A DNA stretch of 64,000 bases from Leifsonia aquatica. Its GTDB lineage: Bacteria; Actinomycetota; Actinomycetes; Actinomycetales; Microbacteriaceae. This document shows positions 25,491 to 34,022 of this stretch, one piece after another. The notes beneath the pieces were generated by a model. The model had not been told where the DNA came from. It saw only the letters and a program-made list of their open reading frames with translations, and made no database searches. Location of the stretch: NCBI RefSeq assembly GCF_014190775.1, contig NZ_JACHVP010000001.1, positions 1,984,001 to 2,048,000 of the forward strand. Reading direction: 5' to 3'. Within the stretch, counting starts at the first letter, position 1. Each line of letters opens with the position of its first letter. The translations under genes were made by a program, and so were the position numbers.

Positions 25491-26255
25491 ATGACCGCGG
25501 AGCCGCGGGCCTGGGAGGGCGTGCTCGCCCACATCGAAGCGCGTCTCGTCGACGGTCGGCTGCGCCCGGGCGATCACCTCCCAGCCGAACGCGCCCTCTC
25601 GGCCGACCTCGGCGTCTCGCGGTCGAGCGTCCGGGAGGCCATCCGGGTGCTGGAGGCGATGGGCCTCGTCCGCACACAGACCGGCTCGGGCCCGACCTCC
25701 GGCGCGATCATCGTCGCGCGCCCCGTCGGCGGGATGCAGGCGTTCATGCGCCTCCAGGTCGCGGCCAGCGGGTTCCCCGTCGCCGACGTCGTGCGCACCC
25801 GCCTCCTCCTCGAGACCGCCGTGGCCGAAGAGCTCGCCGAGCGCCCCTCCACCGTCGACCTCTCCGACGCCCGCCAGCTGCTCGACGCCATGGACGACCC
25901 GGCACTCACGCCGCAGGAGTTCCTCGCGCTCGATGCGCAGTTCCACCTCGTCCTCGCCGAAGCCTCCGGCAACGCGGTGGTCGCCGCGACGATGGCGGGC
26001 CTGCGCACCTCGATCGAGGGCTACGTGATCGCCGGGCTCGCGCGCATCCCCGACTGGGAGGCGATGGCCGCCCGGCTCCGCGCCGAGCACCGCGAGGTGA
26101 TCGCCGCGATCGCCGCCGGGGATGCTGCAGCCGCGCGCACCCGCATCCACGCGCACATCAGCGGCTACTACCGCGACGCCTCCCCCGAACCGCTCGACGA
26201 CTCCTCCACCCGCACACCCTCCGCCCGCACACCCTCCGCCCACGAATCCAGATAG
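25491..26255 (+). CDS. FadR/LldR-type GntR regulator
   Basis: The protein has 254 residues. The N-terminal GntR winged HTH includes [22 protein letters not shown] and [14 protein letters not shown]. The C-terminal FCD domain has the metal/ligand pattern of the family ([33 protein letters not shown]). The ATG at 25491 follows AGGAGGCGCT; an in-frame ATG 36 nt earlier lies inside the operators. With lldD next (10 bp gap) and twin operators upstream, lactate-responsive repression is the natural reading. Confidence 0.85.
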   Translation: MTAEPRAWEGVLAHIEARLVDGRLRPGDHLPAERALSADLGVSRSSVREAIRVLEAMGLVRTQTGSGPTSGAIIVARPVGGMQAFMRLQVAASGFPVADVVRTRLLLETAVAEELAERPSTVDLSDARQLLDAMDDPALTPQEFLALDAQFHLVLAEASGNAVVAATMAGLRTSIEGYVIAGLARIPDWEAMAARLRAEHREVIAAIAAGDAAAARTRIHAHISGYYRDASPEPLDDSSTRTPSARTPSAHESR

Positions 26256-26265
26256 GCAGCAGCAC

Positions 26266-27522
26266 ATGGTCACCCGTCAAGTCCCCAAGCCCGCCGAACT
26301 GCTCGACCTGATGAAGTTCAAGAAGCCCGAGCTCGACGGCAAGAAGCGCCGCCTGCAGGGCGCCCTCACCATCGAGGACCTGCAGCGCATCGCGAAGCGC
26401 CGCACGCCGAAGGCCGCCTTCGACTACACCGAGGGCGCCGCCGAGGGCGAGCTGTCGCTGGCGCGCGCCCGCCAGGCGTTCCAGGACATCGAGTTCCACC
26501 CGTCGATCCTCAAGGACGTCTCGGTCGTCGACACGTCCTGCGAGATCTGGGGCGGCCCCTCCGCGCTCCCCTTCGGCATCGCGCCCACCGGCTTCACCCG
26601 GCTGATGCAGACCGAGGGCGAGATCGCGGGAGCGGGCGCCGCCGGCGCCGCGGGCATCCCCTTCACCCTCTCGACGCTCGGCACCACCTCCATCGAGAAC
26701 GTGAAGGCGGCCAACCCGACCGGCCGCAACTGGTTCCAGCTCTACGTGATGCGGGAGCGGGAGATCTCGTACGAACTCGTCCGGCGTGCCGCGGCAGCGC
26801 AGTTCGACACCCTCTTCTTCACCGTCGACACCCCTGTCGCCGGTGCGCGCCTGCGCGACAAGCGCAATGGCTTCTCGATCCCGCCGCAGCTCACCCTCGG
26901 CACGATCGTCAACGCCATCCCCCGCCCGTGGTGGTGGTACGACTTCCTGACCACGCCGAAGCTCGAGTTCGCGTCGCTGTCGTCGACCGGCGGCACCGTC
27001 GGCGACCTGCTCAACGCGGCGATGGATCCGTCCATCAGCTTCGAGGACCTCGCGATCATCCGCGACCTCTTCCCCGGAAAGATCGTCATCAAGGGCGTGC
27101 AGAACGTCGAGGACTCGAAGAAGCTCGTCGACCTCGGCGTCGACGGCATCGTGCTCTCCAACCACGGCGGGCGCCAGCTCGACCGCGCGCCCATCCCCTT
27201 CCACCTGCTGCCGAAGGTGGTGCAGGAGGTCGGGCACCACACGGAGGTCGCGATCGACACCGGCATCATGAACGGCGCCGACATCATCGCCGCCTACGCG
27301 CTCGGCGCCAAGTTCACGCTCATCGGCCGTGCCTACCTGTACGGCCTGATGGCGGGAGGCCGCGCCGGCGTCGACCGCACCATCCAGATCCTCTCGGACC
27401 AGATCGTGCGCACGATGCAGCTGCTGGAGGTCTCGTCGCTGGCCGAGCTGACCCCGGCGCACGTCACCCAGCTGCAGCGCCTGGTGCCGGTCGCCTCGAC
27501 GAGTCCGGTGACCGTCGGCTAG
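26266..27522 (+). CDS. lldD: FMN-dependent L-lactate dehydrogenase
   Basis: This 418-residue alpha-hydroxy-acid oxidase/dehydrogenase includes an FMN-binding region ([13 protein letters not shown]) and [11 protein letters not shown]. The active-site signature is [12 protein letters not shown], with catalytic His at residue 300. The last stretch LTPAHVTQL is typical. It oxidises L-lactate to pyruvate, passing electrons to the respiratory chain. Its length and the long basic N-terminus match actinobacterial LldD (quinone-dependent) rather than soluble lactate oxidase. Co-transcription with the LldR-type regulator is likely. Confidence 0.9.
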   Translation: MVTRQVPKPAELLDLMKFKKPELDGKKRRLQGALTIEDLQRIAKRRTPKAAFDYTEGAAEGELSLARARQAFQDIEFHPSILKDVSVVDTSCEIWGGPSALPFGIAPTGFTRLMQTEGEIAGAGAAGAAGIPFTLSTLGTTSIENVKAANPTGRNWFQLYVMREREISYELVRRAAAAQFDTLFFTVDTPVAGARLRDKRNGFSIPPQLTLGTIVNAIPRPWWWYDFLTTPKLEFASLSSTGGTVGDLLNAAMDPSISFEDLAIIRDLFPGKIVIKGVQNVEDSKKLVDLGVDGIVLSNHGGRQLDRAPIPFHLLPKVVQEVGHHTEVAIDTGIMNGADIIAAYALGAKFTLIGRAYLYGLMAGGRAGVDRTIQILSDQIVRTMQLLEVSSLAELTPAHVTQLQRLVPVASTSPVTVG

Positions 27523-27551
27523 TCGCCAGCCCGTCGCTCCGCACGCGGCCG

Positions 27552-28184
27552 CTACTCGCAGCCCACCCCGTCGCCGTCGCGGTCCAGGTCGTAGATGTCG
27601 GTCCCCACGACCTGGACCGGGCCGCGTACGTACGCGGGCCCGTTGCCGCTGCCTCCCGCGCAGTCCACGTCGCTCGCGATCGGGACGCAGGCCCCGGCGT
27701 AGTTCGGGTCGCATCCGCCCTGCGCTTCGGCCGCGGGTGGTGCGGGCGGGGCAGCCGGCGCGGGCTGGCGCGACCCCACGCTCGTGACTTGATCGACCGG
27801 CGGTGTCGTCACCGCCTCGGAGACGAGCGTGCGCCCGGTCTCCGTCCCGTCGACCAGCGTGACACTGTACGTGCTGGTCTTGACGCCGTCGCGCCCTGCG
27901 GTCGTGACCGCGCTCGTCCCGACATCCCGGGCCGGGTCGTCGACGGTGGTTGCTGCGAACGGGATCGCCGTGTCGACGTCCACTGTCGTCACCTCCGTCA
28001 CGGGCGTCGGCGTCGGCGTCGGAGTCGCGTTCCGCTGCGTCTGCACCGAGATGGCGTCCGTCTCGGCGGTCTCGGCAGGAGGCTGCCCACCGGCCGCATA
28101 CGCCGAGACGGAGACCAGGACCGCCAGCGCGGCGGCGCCTCCGACGATCGACCAGCCGCCCTTGCCCAGCCTGGGTCGTGCCAC
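27552..28184 (-). CDS. Secreted protein with G5 and excalibur calcium-binding domains
   Basis: This 210-residue protein has a signal-type hydrophobic segment (about 11-31) and a Thr/Pro repeat. A G5-like domain follows (about 62-135, with VDVDTAIPFAATTVDDP and YSVTLVDGTETGR). Then comes a Pro/Ala linker and a C-terminal excalibur motif (CDPNYAGACVP ... YDLDRDGDGVGCE) whose DxDxDGxGCE loop resembles a calcium-binding EF-hand. Such proteins act outside the cell, often in wall binding. The GTG at 28184 is preceded by AAGGAG at 5 nt. Confidence 0.85.
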   Translation of the reverse strand: MARPRLGKGGWSIVGGAAALAVLVSVSAYAAGGQPPAETAETDAISVQTQRNATPTPTPTPVTEVTTVDVDTAIPFAATTVDDPARDVGTSAVTTAGRDGVKTSTYSVTLVDGTETGRTLVSEAVTTPPVDQVTSVGSRQPAPAAPPAPPAAEAQGGCDPNYAGACVPIASDVDCAGGSGNGPAYVRGPVQVVGTDIYDLDRDGDGVGCE

Positions 28185-28365
28185 GTTCACTCCTTCGGGT
28201 CGTGCTCGCAGCAGTCTGGCGAGCGCGCCCGCCCGCGGCAAGGGACCCGAACGAGGCACGTGCGACCGCAGCCGCCCGCACCCGGGAGATACCACCAGCC
28301 CTCTCAAAGGAAATTACCCCTACGATCGGTGGGGGAATGTCCACATGTCGAACGGGATGAACTGA

Positions 28366-29271
28366 ATGGCAACGGGTAGAGGGGCCGCCGGCCCCACCAA
28401 GCGCGATCGTCGGGAAGAGGCGCGGGAGACCGCGCGACTGATGCGCGAAGAGGCCGCCAAGAAGGCGAAGCGCCGCAAGGTCATCGTTCAGAGCTCGGTC
28501 ATCGTGGGCGTGCTCGCGGTGCTCACCATCGTGGGCCTCATCGTCTACTCGGGCGTCAGCGCGTCCAGCAACGTCGCGAACCCCAAGAACATGATCAGCG
28601 GCGGCATCGTGCTGACCCAGGCCGACCAGGCCGTGAAGAGCGCGGCGATCTCCGGAGGGGACGCCCCGACGCCGACGACGCAGAAGCTCGACGGCAAGAC
28701 GGCGCACATCCAGATCTGGCTCGACTACCAGTGCCCCTATTGCGACCAGTTCGAGACCACCAACAGCGACCAGATGAAGCAGATGATGGCCGACGGCACC
28801 GCGACCCTCGAGATCCACCCGGTCGCCATCCTCGACTCGTCGACGAACAACAAGTACTCCACACGTGCAGCGGCCGCGGCCTCCTGCGTCGCGAACTACG
28901 ACCCGGACAAGTTCTTCGACATCAACAGCGCCCTGTTCGCCAACCAGCCGGACGAATCGACCGGCAGCGGGCTCACGAACGCCGAGATGCTGAAGCTGTT
29001 CAAGGACGCGGGGGTCGAGTCGAAGCAGATCACCGACTGCGTGAACAACCAGACGTACGCGCAGTTCGTGACCAACCGCACCAAGGAGGCGGTCGCCAGC
29101 AAGCAGCTCGCGAACCCCACCAGCGGCGGCTTCGGCACCCCGACCGTGTTCGTCAACGGCGAGCGCTACCAGGGCGGCTTCACGGACGCGACGCAGTTCG
29201 CCTCCTTCGTCGCCGCCGCGGTGAAGGACGCCGGCGACAGCGGTTCGGTCACCTTCCCGAAGGCGAGCTGA
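28366..29271 (+). CDS. Membrane-anchored DsbA-like thiol oxidoreductase
   Basis: This 301-residue protein has a basic cytoplasmic N-terminus (1-40), one membrane helix (about 45-66) and an extracytoplasmic thioredoxin-fold domain. The active site is CPYC within WLDYQCPYCDQF, and the cis-Pro loop is GTPTVFVNG. This is the DsbA/Thioredoxin_4 type common in Actinobacteria, supporting disulfide formation in exported proteins. Two additional Cys (CVANYD and DCVNN) may form a structural disulfide. It is divergent from the G5/excalibur gene, with 181 bp between. Confidence 0.9.
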   Translation: MATGRGAAGPTKRDRREEARETARLMREEAAKKAKRRKVIVQSSVIVGVLAVLTIVGLIVYSGVSASSNVANPKNMISGGIVLTQADQAVKSAAISGGDAPTPTTQKLDGKTAHIQIWLDYQCPYCDQFETTNSDQMKQMMADGTATLEIHPVAILDSSTNNKYSTRAAAAASCVANYDPDKFFDINSALFANQPDESTGSGLTNAEMLKLFKDAGVESKQITDCVNNQTYAQFVTNRTKEAVASKQLANPTSGGFGTPTVFVNGERYQGGFTDATQFASFVAAAVKDAGDSGSVTFPKAS

Positions 29272-29293
29272 CCCTCCCGCACGCACCGCTGAC

Positions 29294-29325
29294 GAAGGCG
29301 GCCGGTCCTCGGACCGGCCGCCTTC
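29294..29325 (+). terminator. Intrinsic terminator after the DsbA-like gene
   Basis: Perfect 15-bp arms GAAGGCGGCCGGTCC / GGACCGGCCGCCTTC are separated by TC, starting 22 nt after the stop. The downstream tract is only weakly T-rich, as usual in high-GC hosts. Confidence 0.75.
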
Positions 29326-29381
29326 TGCGTTCCCGGCGGCGGGTGTAGGTTCGCCGCAGACGACAGGAAGAGGAGACCGCC

Positions 29382-29678
29382 ATGGACCGCATCCCCGAGG
29401 ACGGCGTCGAGGACGAGCAGTACGGCGACGGCGACGGCGGGGACACGGCCGGCTGGGTCGACGCGGCCGATGGCGATGTCGACTACGCCGCGGACGACCC
29501 GATCGCCGAGGCCGACTTCGCCGACGAGCTCGTGACGACCGACGGCGTCGCCGGCGAGACCGTCTGGGGCAACAGCGCCGGCAACGAGGCGTCCCCCATC
29601 GAGGACGAGCACGACCCGCTCGACGACCCCGACGAGGGCGTGCTCACGGAGGCGGACGTCGAGGAGGAGGGCATCTAG
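29382..29678 (+). CDS. Small highly acidic protein
   Basis: This 98-residue protein is dominated by Asp and Glu, with no Lys and a single Arg. It ends in DEGVLTEADVEEEGI. It has no membrane segment and no known domain. An AGGAAGAGGAG ribosome site precedes the ATG. The last 4 bp overlap the convergent TetR gene. A similar style of small acidic protein is encoded at 45580-45774. Function is unknown. Confidence 0.7.
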   Translation: MDRIPEDGVEDEQYGDGDGGDTAGWVDAADGDVDYAADDPIAEADFADELVTTDGVAGETVWGNSAGNEASPIEDEHDPLDDPDEGVLTEADVEEEGI

Positions 29679-30274
29679 CCCGACGTCGCATCCAGCGCCG
29701 CGACGACCGCGCGCACGCTCCGCTCGAGGAAGGCGACGATCTCGTCCGCCGACAGGTCGGTGCCGAGCGCGCTCTCGACCAGGGCCTCCTCGGCGAACGC
29801 GACCCACGAGCGCAGAGCGATCCGCAGCAGCGGGGTGTCCGGCACGCCCAGCTCGAGGAAGGCGGCGACGACCCGGACGGCCTGCTCCTCCCGCGCCTCC
29901 TCGACGACGGCGCGCACTTCGCTGTCACCGCTCGCCACACCGCGCACGAGCGAGTAGAACGTGCCGCCGTGCTCGCGCACGAACCGAACGATGCGGACGA
30001 GGGTGTCGTGGAGGCGGTCCAGCGGCGGCAGCTCCGGGATCGGCTCGGTCGCGTGGAGCATGCTGTCCCGCGCCGTGCGGACGACCTCCCGGTGCAGCCC
30101 CTGCTTGGAGCCGAAGTAGTGGAAGAGCAGGCCTCGCGAGACGCCCGCGCGCTCGGAGAGCGTGTCGATGGTGAGCTCGTCCAGCGGGCTCTCGGCGAGG
30201 AAGGCCACCCCGAGCGCCACGAGCTGCGCCCGGCGCTCGTCCGGAGTGAGCCGTGTGCGCCGGTCCGTGGACAT
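29675..30274 (-). CDS. TetR family regulator (distal gene of a two-TetR operon)
   Basis: This 199-residue protein has an N-terminal HTH (LTIDTLSERAGVSRGLLFHYFGSKQGLHREVVR), the TetR signature, and a helical ligand domain. It starts 9 bp after the stop of another TetR gene, so the two are almost certainly co-transcribed and translated in sequence. Its own target is not evident; the CTATTGAC palindrome upstream of the DUF6230 operon is one candidate. Confidence 0.88.
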   Translation of the reverse strand: MSTDRRTRLTPDERRAQLVALGVAFLAESPLDELTIDTLSERAGVSRGLLFHYFGSKQGLHREVVRTARDSMLHATEPIPELPPLDRLHDTLVRIVRFVREHGGTFYSLVRGVASGDSEVRAVVEEAREEQAVRVVAAFLELGVPDTPLLRIALRSWVAFAEEALVESALGTDLSADEIVAFLERSVRAVVAALDATSG

Positions 30275-30283
30275 GCTGCGAGC

Positions 30284-30856
30284 CTATCCGGCCAGCCTGT
30301 CGACCTCGTCTTGCAGCACGGCCAGCGCCCAGCCGGGGTCGCCGCCGCGCACGAGCAGGTGCACGGCGAGGCCGTCGACGAGCGCGTGGAGGCGCAGCGC
30401 CTCCCGCTGCAGGTCGTCGTCGGCCGCGCGGCCGGCGAGCCGTTCGACCAGGCCGAGGCACGCGCCGGTGAGCGCCCGGTCGGCCTCGTCGCGGATGCGC
30501 GCGAGCCCGGGGAGGGCCGGGGCCTCGGCGATCAGCGCGATGTTGACCTCCAGCTCGGCCCGGCTGTCCGGAGTCAGGGGCAGCAGCTGCCGGAGCACGT
30601 CGAGGGCGTGCTCTCGCGGGTCGCCCACGGGCAGAGCCAGGATGCGCGCGGTGGCGCGGTCGACCATGAGCTCGGCGGAGAACTCCAGCAGTTCCGTGCG
30701 CGTCGGGAAGATGTGGCGTAGCGAGCCCACCGCGACGCCCGCCTCGGCGGCGACGGTGCGCACCGACACGGCACCGATGCCGCGCTCCACGATCACGCGC
30801 CAGACGGCCTCCGCCAGCTGGGCCTTGCGGGCGTCCCGGTCGATCGTGCGCGGCAT
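30284..30856 (-). CDS. TetR family regulator (BetI-like HTH), proximal gene
   Basis: This 190-residue protein has the HTH VSVRTVAAEAGVAVGSLRHIFPTRTELLEF, similar to BetI-type TetR regulators. An all-helical effector domain follows. It is divergent from the small membrane protein at 30929, and two near-identical palindromes occupy the 72-bp gap. It therefore most likely represses both itself (with the downstream TetR) and that membrane protein. Confidence 0.88.
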   Translation of the reverse strand: MPRTIDRDARKAQLAEAVWRVIVERGIGAVSVRTVAAEAGVAVGSLRHIFPTRTELLEFSAELMVDRATARILALPVGDPREHALDVLRQLLPLTPDSRAELEVNIALIAEAPALPGLARIRDEADRALTGACLGLVERLAGRAADDDLQREALRLHALVDGLAVHLLVRGGDPGWALAVLQDEVDRLAG

Positions 30857-30866
30857 GGTCGGAGGT

Positions 30867-30908
30867 TAGCACGGTCGTGCTACTCTCCTTGCTAGCACGA
30901 CCGTACTA
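30867..30908. promoter_or_regulatory. Tandem TetR operators
   Basis: TAGCACG-GT-CGTGCTA (30867-30882) and TAGCACG-AC-CGTACTA (30893-30908) are two palindromes on the same 16-bp pattern with centres 26 bp apart. They fill the divergent promoter region between the TetR operon and the membrane protein. Confidence 0.75.
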
Positions 30909-30928
30909 GCAAACTCGAGGAGCCCGCC

Positions 30929-31474
30929 GTGATCGTGGCCGTCATCGTCGCCTGCGAGATCCTGTTCTGGGTCTTCATCGCACTGGGCCTGTGCGCCCGG
31001 TATCTGCTCCGGCGCCGCCGCCTCGGCGCCGTGCTGCTCGCACTCTCCCCCGTCACCGACGTCGCCCTCCTCGCGGCGACGGCGCTCGACCTCGCCGGCG
31101 GCGGGACCGCGACACCGGCGCACGGGCTCGCGGCGCTCTACCTCGGATTCTCGGTCGCGTACGGCCACGCGATGATCCGCTGGGCCGACGCGCGCTTCGC
31201 CCACCGGTTCGCGGGTGGCCCGGCGCCGGTGAAGCTCACGGGAGCCGCCTATACCCGCGCGTGCTGGCGCGACCTCCTGCGCACGGCGATCGGTGCGGTG
31301 GTCGCCGCCGCGGTGATCGGGCTGCTCGCCGTGATCACGGGCGACGCCGAGCGTTCGGCAGCGGTCACGGCGTTCCTCCCGATCCTCGGAATCGTCGTCG
31401 GAGTGGACCTCGTCTGGGCCGTCAGCTATACGATCTGGCCGCGCCCGGCCCCTCGAACGGGTGCCAGCTATTGA
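30929..31474 (+). CDS. Four-TM membrane protein under TetR control
   Basis: This 181-residue protein has hydrophobic segments at about residues 2-22, 34-54, 66-84 and 112-132, with a fifth near 145-168. Between them lies a conserved-looking GHAMIRWADARFAHRF. A GAGGAG ribosome site precedes the GTG start. No family was recognised with certainty. Divergence from a TetR gene across two operators suggests an inducible membrane function, perhaps stress or transport related. Confidence 0.75.
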   Translation: MIVAVIVACEILFWVFIALGLCARYLLRRRRLGAVLLALSPVTDVALLAATALDLAGGGTATPAHGLAALYLGFSVAYGHAMIRWADARFAHRFAGGPAPVKLTGAAYTRACWRDLLRTAIGAVVAAAVIGLLAVITGDAERSAAVTAFLPILGIVVGVDLVWAVSYTIWPRPAPRTGASY

Positions 31475-31498
31475 CAAACGGTCAATAGCGTCTAGGTT
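31468..31498 (+). promoter_or_regulatory. Promoter with overlapping palindromic operator
   Basis: CTATTGAC-AAACG-GTCAATAG (31468-31488) is a perfect 8-bp-arm palindrome. Its left arm contains the -35 box TTGACA (31471-31476), and TAGGTT (31493-31498) stands 16 bp downstream as the -10. A bound regulator would block the -35 element of the DUF6230 operon. Confidence 0.7.
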
Positions 31499-31550
31499 TG
31501 CTCCTGGACTTGACTGCACTGGCGCGTCAAGCCCCCGAACAGGAGGATCG

Positions 31551-32147
31551 ATGTCGTTTCGAAAGTTCGCCGGCACGCACACGGGCCGCATCGTGCTCGC
31601 CGCCGTGCCCGTCGCCGTGGTGTCGACACTGCTAATGGCGGGGGTGGCGCAGGGCGCCGTGCCCGTGTCGTTCGCGGTCTCGGGCAGCCAGTTCCAGATC
31701 AGTGCTTCCAAGTTGGACGGCAGCGGGTTCTCGCAGTACGCGGGCGTCGCCCCGGACACGGCGGGCACCGAGCACCAGGTGGCGATCGCCAACATCAAGT
31801 CCGCGACGCTCGCCGATCTGTGCCAGTCGGTCGTCACCGACACCCCGCTCGGCAAGGTGGGCATGCTCATCACGGCCGGCGGTGGTGGCAACCCCGCCTC
31901 GGCCTCCGACCTCCAGATCGGGATGACCGACCTCAAGGGCGACTCGAAGTTCGGCAACATCCGCATCGGCGTCGACGCCTCCGCCGTGAACACCGCGGCG
32001 AAAGGTACCGCGGGCGACTTCGCCCAGGACGCCGACACCGTCACCATCGACAACCTGCAGCAGACGGCCTGGAGCACCCAGGCCTCCGTGTTCACCCTCA
32101 CCGGGATGCACGTGCAGCTGACGGACGGATCGAAGGGGTGCTTCTGA
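31551..32147 (+). CDS. DUF6230 family secreted protein
   Basis: This 198-residue protein has a signal or anchor helix (about 13-35) and an extracellular region with repeated beta-like segments (VPVSFAVSGSQFQISASKL, DADTVTIDNLQQTAWS, FTLTGMHVQLTDG). This pattern matches DUF6230, which is typically followed by DUF6114, as here. An AGGAGGATCG site precedes the ATG. Function is unknown; the two families co-occur across Streptomyces and Microbacteriaceae. Confidence 0.82.
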   Translation: MSFRKFAGTHTGRIVLAAVPVAVVSTLLMAGVAQGAVPVSFAVSGSQFQISASKLDGSGFSQYAGVAPDTAGTEHQVAIANIKSATLADLCQSVVTDTPLGKVGMLITAGGGGNPASASDLQIGMTDLKGDSKFGNIRIGVDASAVNTAAKGTAGDFAQDADTVTIDNLQQTAWSTQASVFTLTGMHVQLTDGSKGCF

Positions 32148-32605
32148 ACGCGGCGACCGCCGGGGCTGCGGGGGCCGCGCACGCGGGCGACGGCCTGACC
32201 CGGCGGGAGCGCTTCCGCGCCTGGCGCCGCAGCCGCCCGTTCGTCGGCGGCCTGCTGACCGCGCTCGGCGGTGTGGAGCTGTTCTTCTCCGGGCAGCTGG
32301 ACATCGGCAAGATCCACGTGCAGCTCGGCATCGAAGGCCTGCAGGCGACCATCATCCCGATCGTGCTCGTGCTGCTCGGCATCCTGGTCATCGCGATGCC
32401 CGCGCACCGGATGTTCTACGGCGTGATCGCGCTGGCGGTGGCGGTCTACTCCCTCGTCGGGGTCAACCTGGGCGGCTTCTTCATCGGGATGCTGCTGGCG
32501 AGCGTCGGAGGAATCCTCACGGTGGCGTGGATGCCGAAGGGCCGCGCGGCGAAGGATCAGCCGGCGAAGGATCCGACGCCGGAGACGGAGGGCGTGGAGC
32601 GATGA
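32138..32605 (+). CDS. DUF6114 family membrane protein
   Basis: This roughly 155-residue protein has four hydrophobic segments, including FVGGLLTALGGVELFFSG, IVLVLLGILVIAMP and NLGGFFIGMLLASVGGILTV. The C-terminus is charged. These features match DUF6114. The GTG at 32138 overlaps the preceding gene by 10 bp, but the ribosome site directly abuts it, so the exact start is uncertain. The stop overlaps the next ATG (ATGA). Confidence 0.78.
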   Translation: MLLNAATAGAAGAAHAGDGLTRRERFRAWRRSRPFVGGLLTALGGVELFFSGQLDIGKIHVQLGIEGLQATIIPIVLVLLGILVIAMPAHRMFYGVIALAVAVYSLVGVNLGGFFIGMLLASVGGILTVAWMPKGRAAKDQPAKDPTPETEGVER

Positions 32606-33339
32606 GCCCGCGACGCACCCGCAACCGCCCCGGCACGGTCGTCGGCGCCCTGCTGGCGTGCGTCGTCGTGGCCGTCGCGGGCCTGGGTGCGGCGCGGGTC
32701 CCCTCCGCCGCTCCTGCGCAGCTCTGCATCCCGATCCTCCTGCCCTGCTCGACGCCCTCGCCGACCCCCACTCCCACGCCGACGCCGGGCTCGTCCGTGC
32801 CCGGCACGGGCTCCGGGACGCCGGGGTCGCCGCTGGACCCGCTCATCCCGACGCCCGCCCCCACCGCGCCGGGAGCGACCCCGGCACCCGCGACACCGGC
32901 GCCCGCGCCGACCGACGACACGGGAGCGCCCGTGTTCACCCAGCCGCCCGCACAGCTCGGCAGCCAGTCGCTGTCGTTCACGGGGCTGTCGGGCATCAGC
33001 ATCGTGAACGTCCCGCTGGCCGACGGGAGCCGCGTCCCCGCGCTCCGCATCTCCGCCGAGAGCATCACGATCGGCGGATTCAGCCTCACGGTCCGGCACG
33101 ATACGGGCCCGTCGCTGGCGACCACGGCCGACACCATGACGCTGCGCGGCCACGTGCAGGTCTACCTGAACTCCATCACGGCCACGACGGCCGACGGCCA
33201 CGCCCTCACGCTCGGCGCCGACACCCCGCCGCCCGCGGACGGCGTTCCGAACGACCTGCTACGGGTGACGCTCGGCCTGGTCGGTGCGACCGCGGACTCC
33301 ATCGTCTACACGAACACGAAGCAGCACCTGTCGGAGTGA
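32602..33339 (+). CDS. Secreted Pro/Thr-rich protein, third gene of the DUF6230 operon
   Basis: The protein has 245 residues. A signal helix (about 12-34) is followed by a CxxxxxxxC pair (CIPILLPC) and a long Pro/Thr/Ala linker (about 48-108). The globular C-terminal domain has alternating hydrophobic strands (FTGLSGISIVNVPL, AESITIGGFSLTV, ADTMTLRGHVQVYLNSIT) reminiscent of the DUF6230 partner. It is translationally coupled to DUF6114 by ATGA overlap. Probably exported and wall-spanning; no function assigned. Confidence 0.78.
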   Translation: MSPRRTRNRPGTVVGALLACVVVAVAGLGAARVPSAAPAQLCIPILLPCSTPSPTPTPTPTPGSSVPGTGSGTPGSPLDPLIPTPAPTAPGATPAPATPAPAPTDDTGAPVFTQPPAQLGSQSLSFTGLSGISIVNVPLADGSRVPALRISAESITIGGFSLTVRHDTGPSLATTADTMTLRGHVQVYLNSITATTADGHALTLGADTPPPADGVPNDLLRVTLGLVGATADSIVYTNTKQHLSE

Positions 33340-33343
33340 CGGG

Positions 33344-33952
33344 CTAGCGTCCGCGCTTGCGCCGCCGGCGCTCGCGCCAGGTGAGGGAGGCGAGCGCGTC
33401 GGCCTCCGCCCGGCGCCGCTCCTCCGCCTCCCGGAGCCGTGCCGTGCGGCGATCGAGCCACGCCGCGACCTCGGCGTCGGCGTCGCGCATCGGCGTGACG
33501 ACGGGCGGGCCGCCCTGGAGCTGGCGCCGGGCCTCCCGGACGCGCCGGTTGAAGTCCTCCACGTGCTCGCGCACCGTCCGCTCCGAGGCGAGCCGGTCGA
33601 GGCGGTCGGCGAACTCCTTGTCCTCCGTGCGGAGGGTGAGCGCGGGAGGTCCGAGACCGGTGAGCTGCTCGCGCTCGATCTTGCGGCGGATCCACCAGTC
33701 GGGGTCATGCGTCCCGGTGAGGCCGGGCAGCGGCTTGCCCGCTCCGGGGAGGTCGTCGAAGTCGCCGCGGCGGATGGCCTGCTGGATGGCGTTCTCGATC
33801 ACGTGCGCGCGCTGGTCCATGCTGGGCTGGCCGGCGTTGGTCTCCTCGACCTCTTCGCCGCGCTCCTCGGCCTGACGGCGGAGGCGGTAGCGGACCGCCT
33901 CGACACGCGCGTCCCCGGGCTGCGATGCGGCGGGCTCGCGCGTCTCGGGCAT
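33344..33952 (-). CDS. DUF1992 (DnaJ-C28-like) protein
   Basis: This 202-residue cytoplasmic protein contains IENAIQQAIRRGDFDDLPGAGKPLP (around residues 52-76), the defining core of the DUF1992/DnaJ homologue subfamily C member 28 domain. WWIRRKIERE and a long Arg/Glu-rich helical tail follow. No J-domain is present. Function is unknown. It ends 4 bp from the convergent DUF6230-operon stop. Confidence 0.9.
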   Translation of the reverse strand: MPETREPAASQPGDARVEAVRYRLRRQAEERGEEVEETNAGQPSMDQRAHVIENAIQQAIRRGDFDDLPGAGKPLPGLTGTHDPDWWIRRKIEREQLTGLGPPALTLRTEDKEFADRLDRLASERTVREHVEDFNRRVREARRQLQGGPPVVTPMRDADAEVAAWLDRRTARLREAEERRRAEADALASLTWRERRRRKRGR

Positions 33953-34022
33953 GCATTCAGCCTACGCTCGGCGGCGCGCTGCCTGAACCTCGCCCGTCGG
34001 TGGTCGGCCGTACTCTCGGCAC

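Noticed and set aside
26158-29286. Minus-strand frame of over 1000 codons spanning lldR, lldD and the DsbA-like gene
   Set aside because: It crosses three real genes and has no start signal or recognisable motif; codon-bias shadow.
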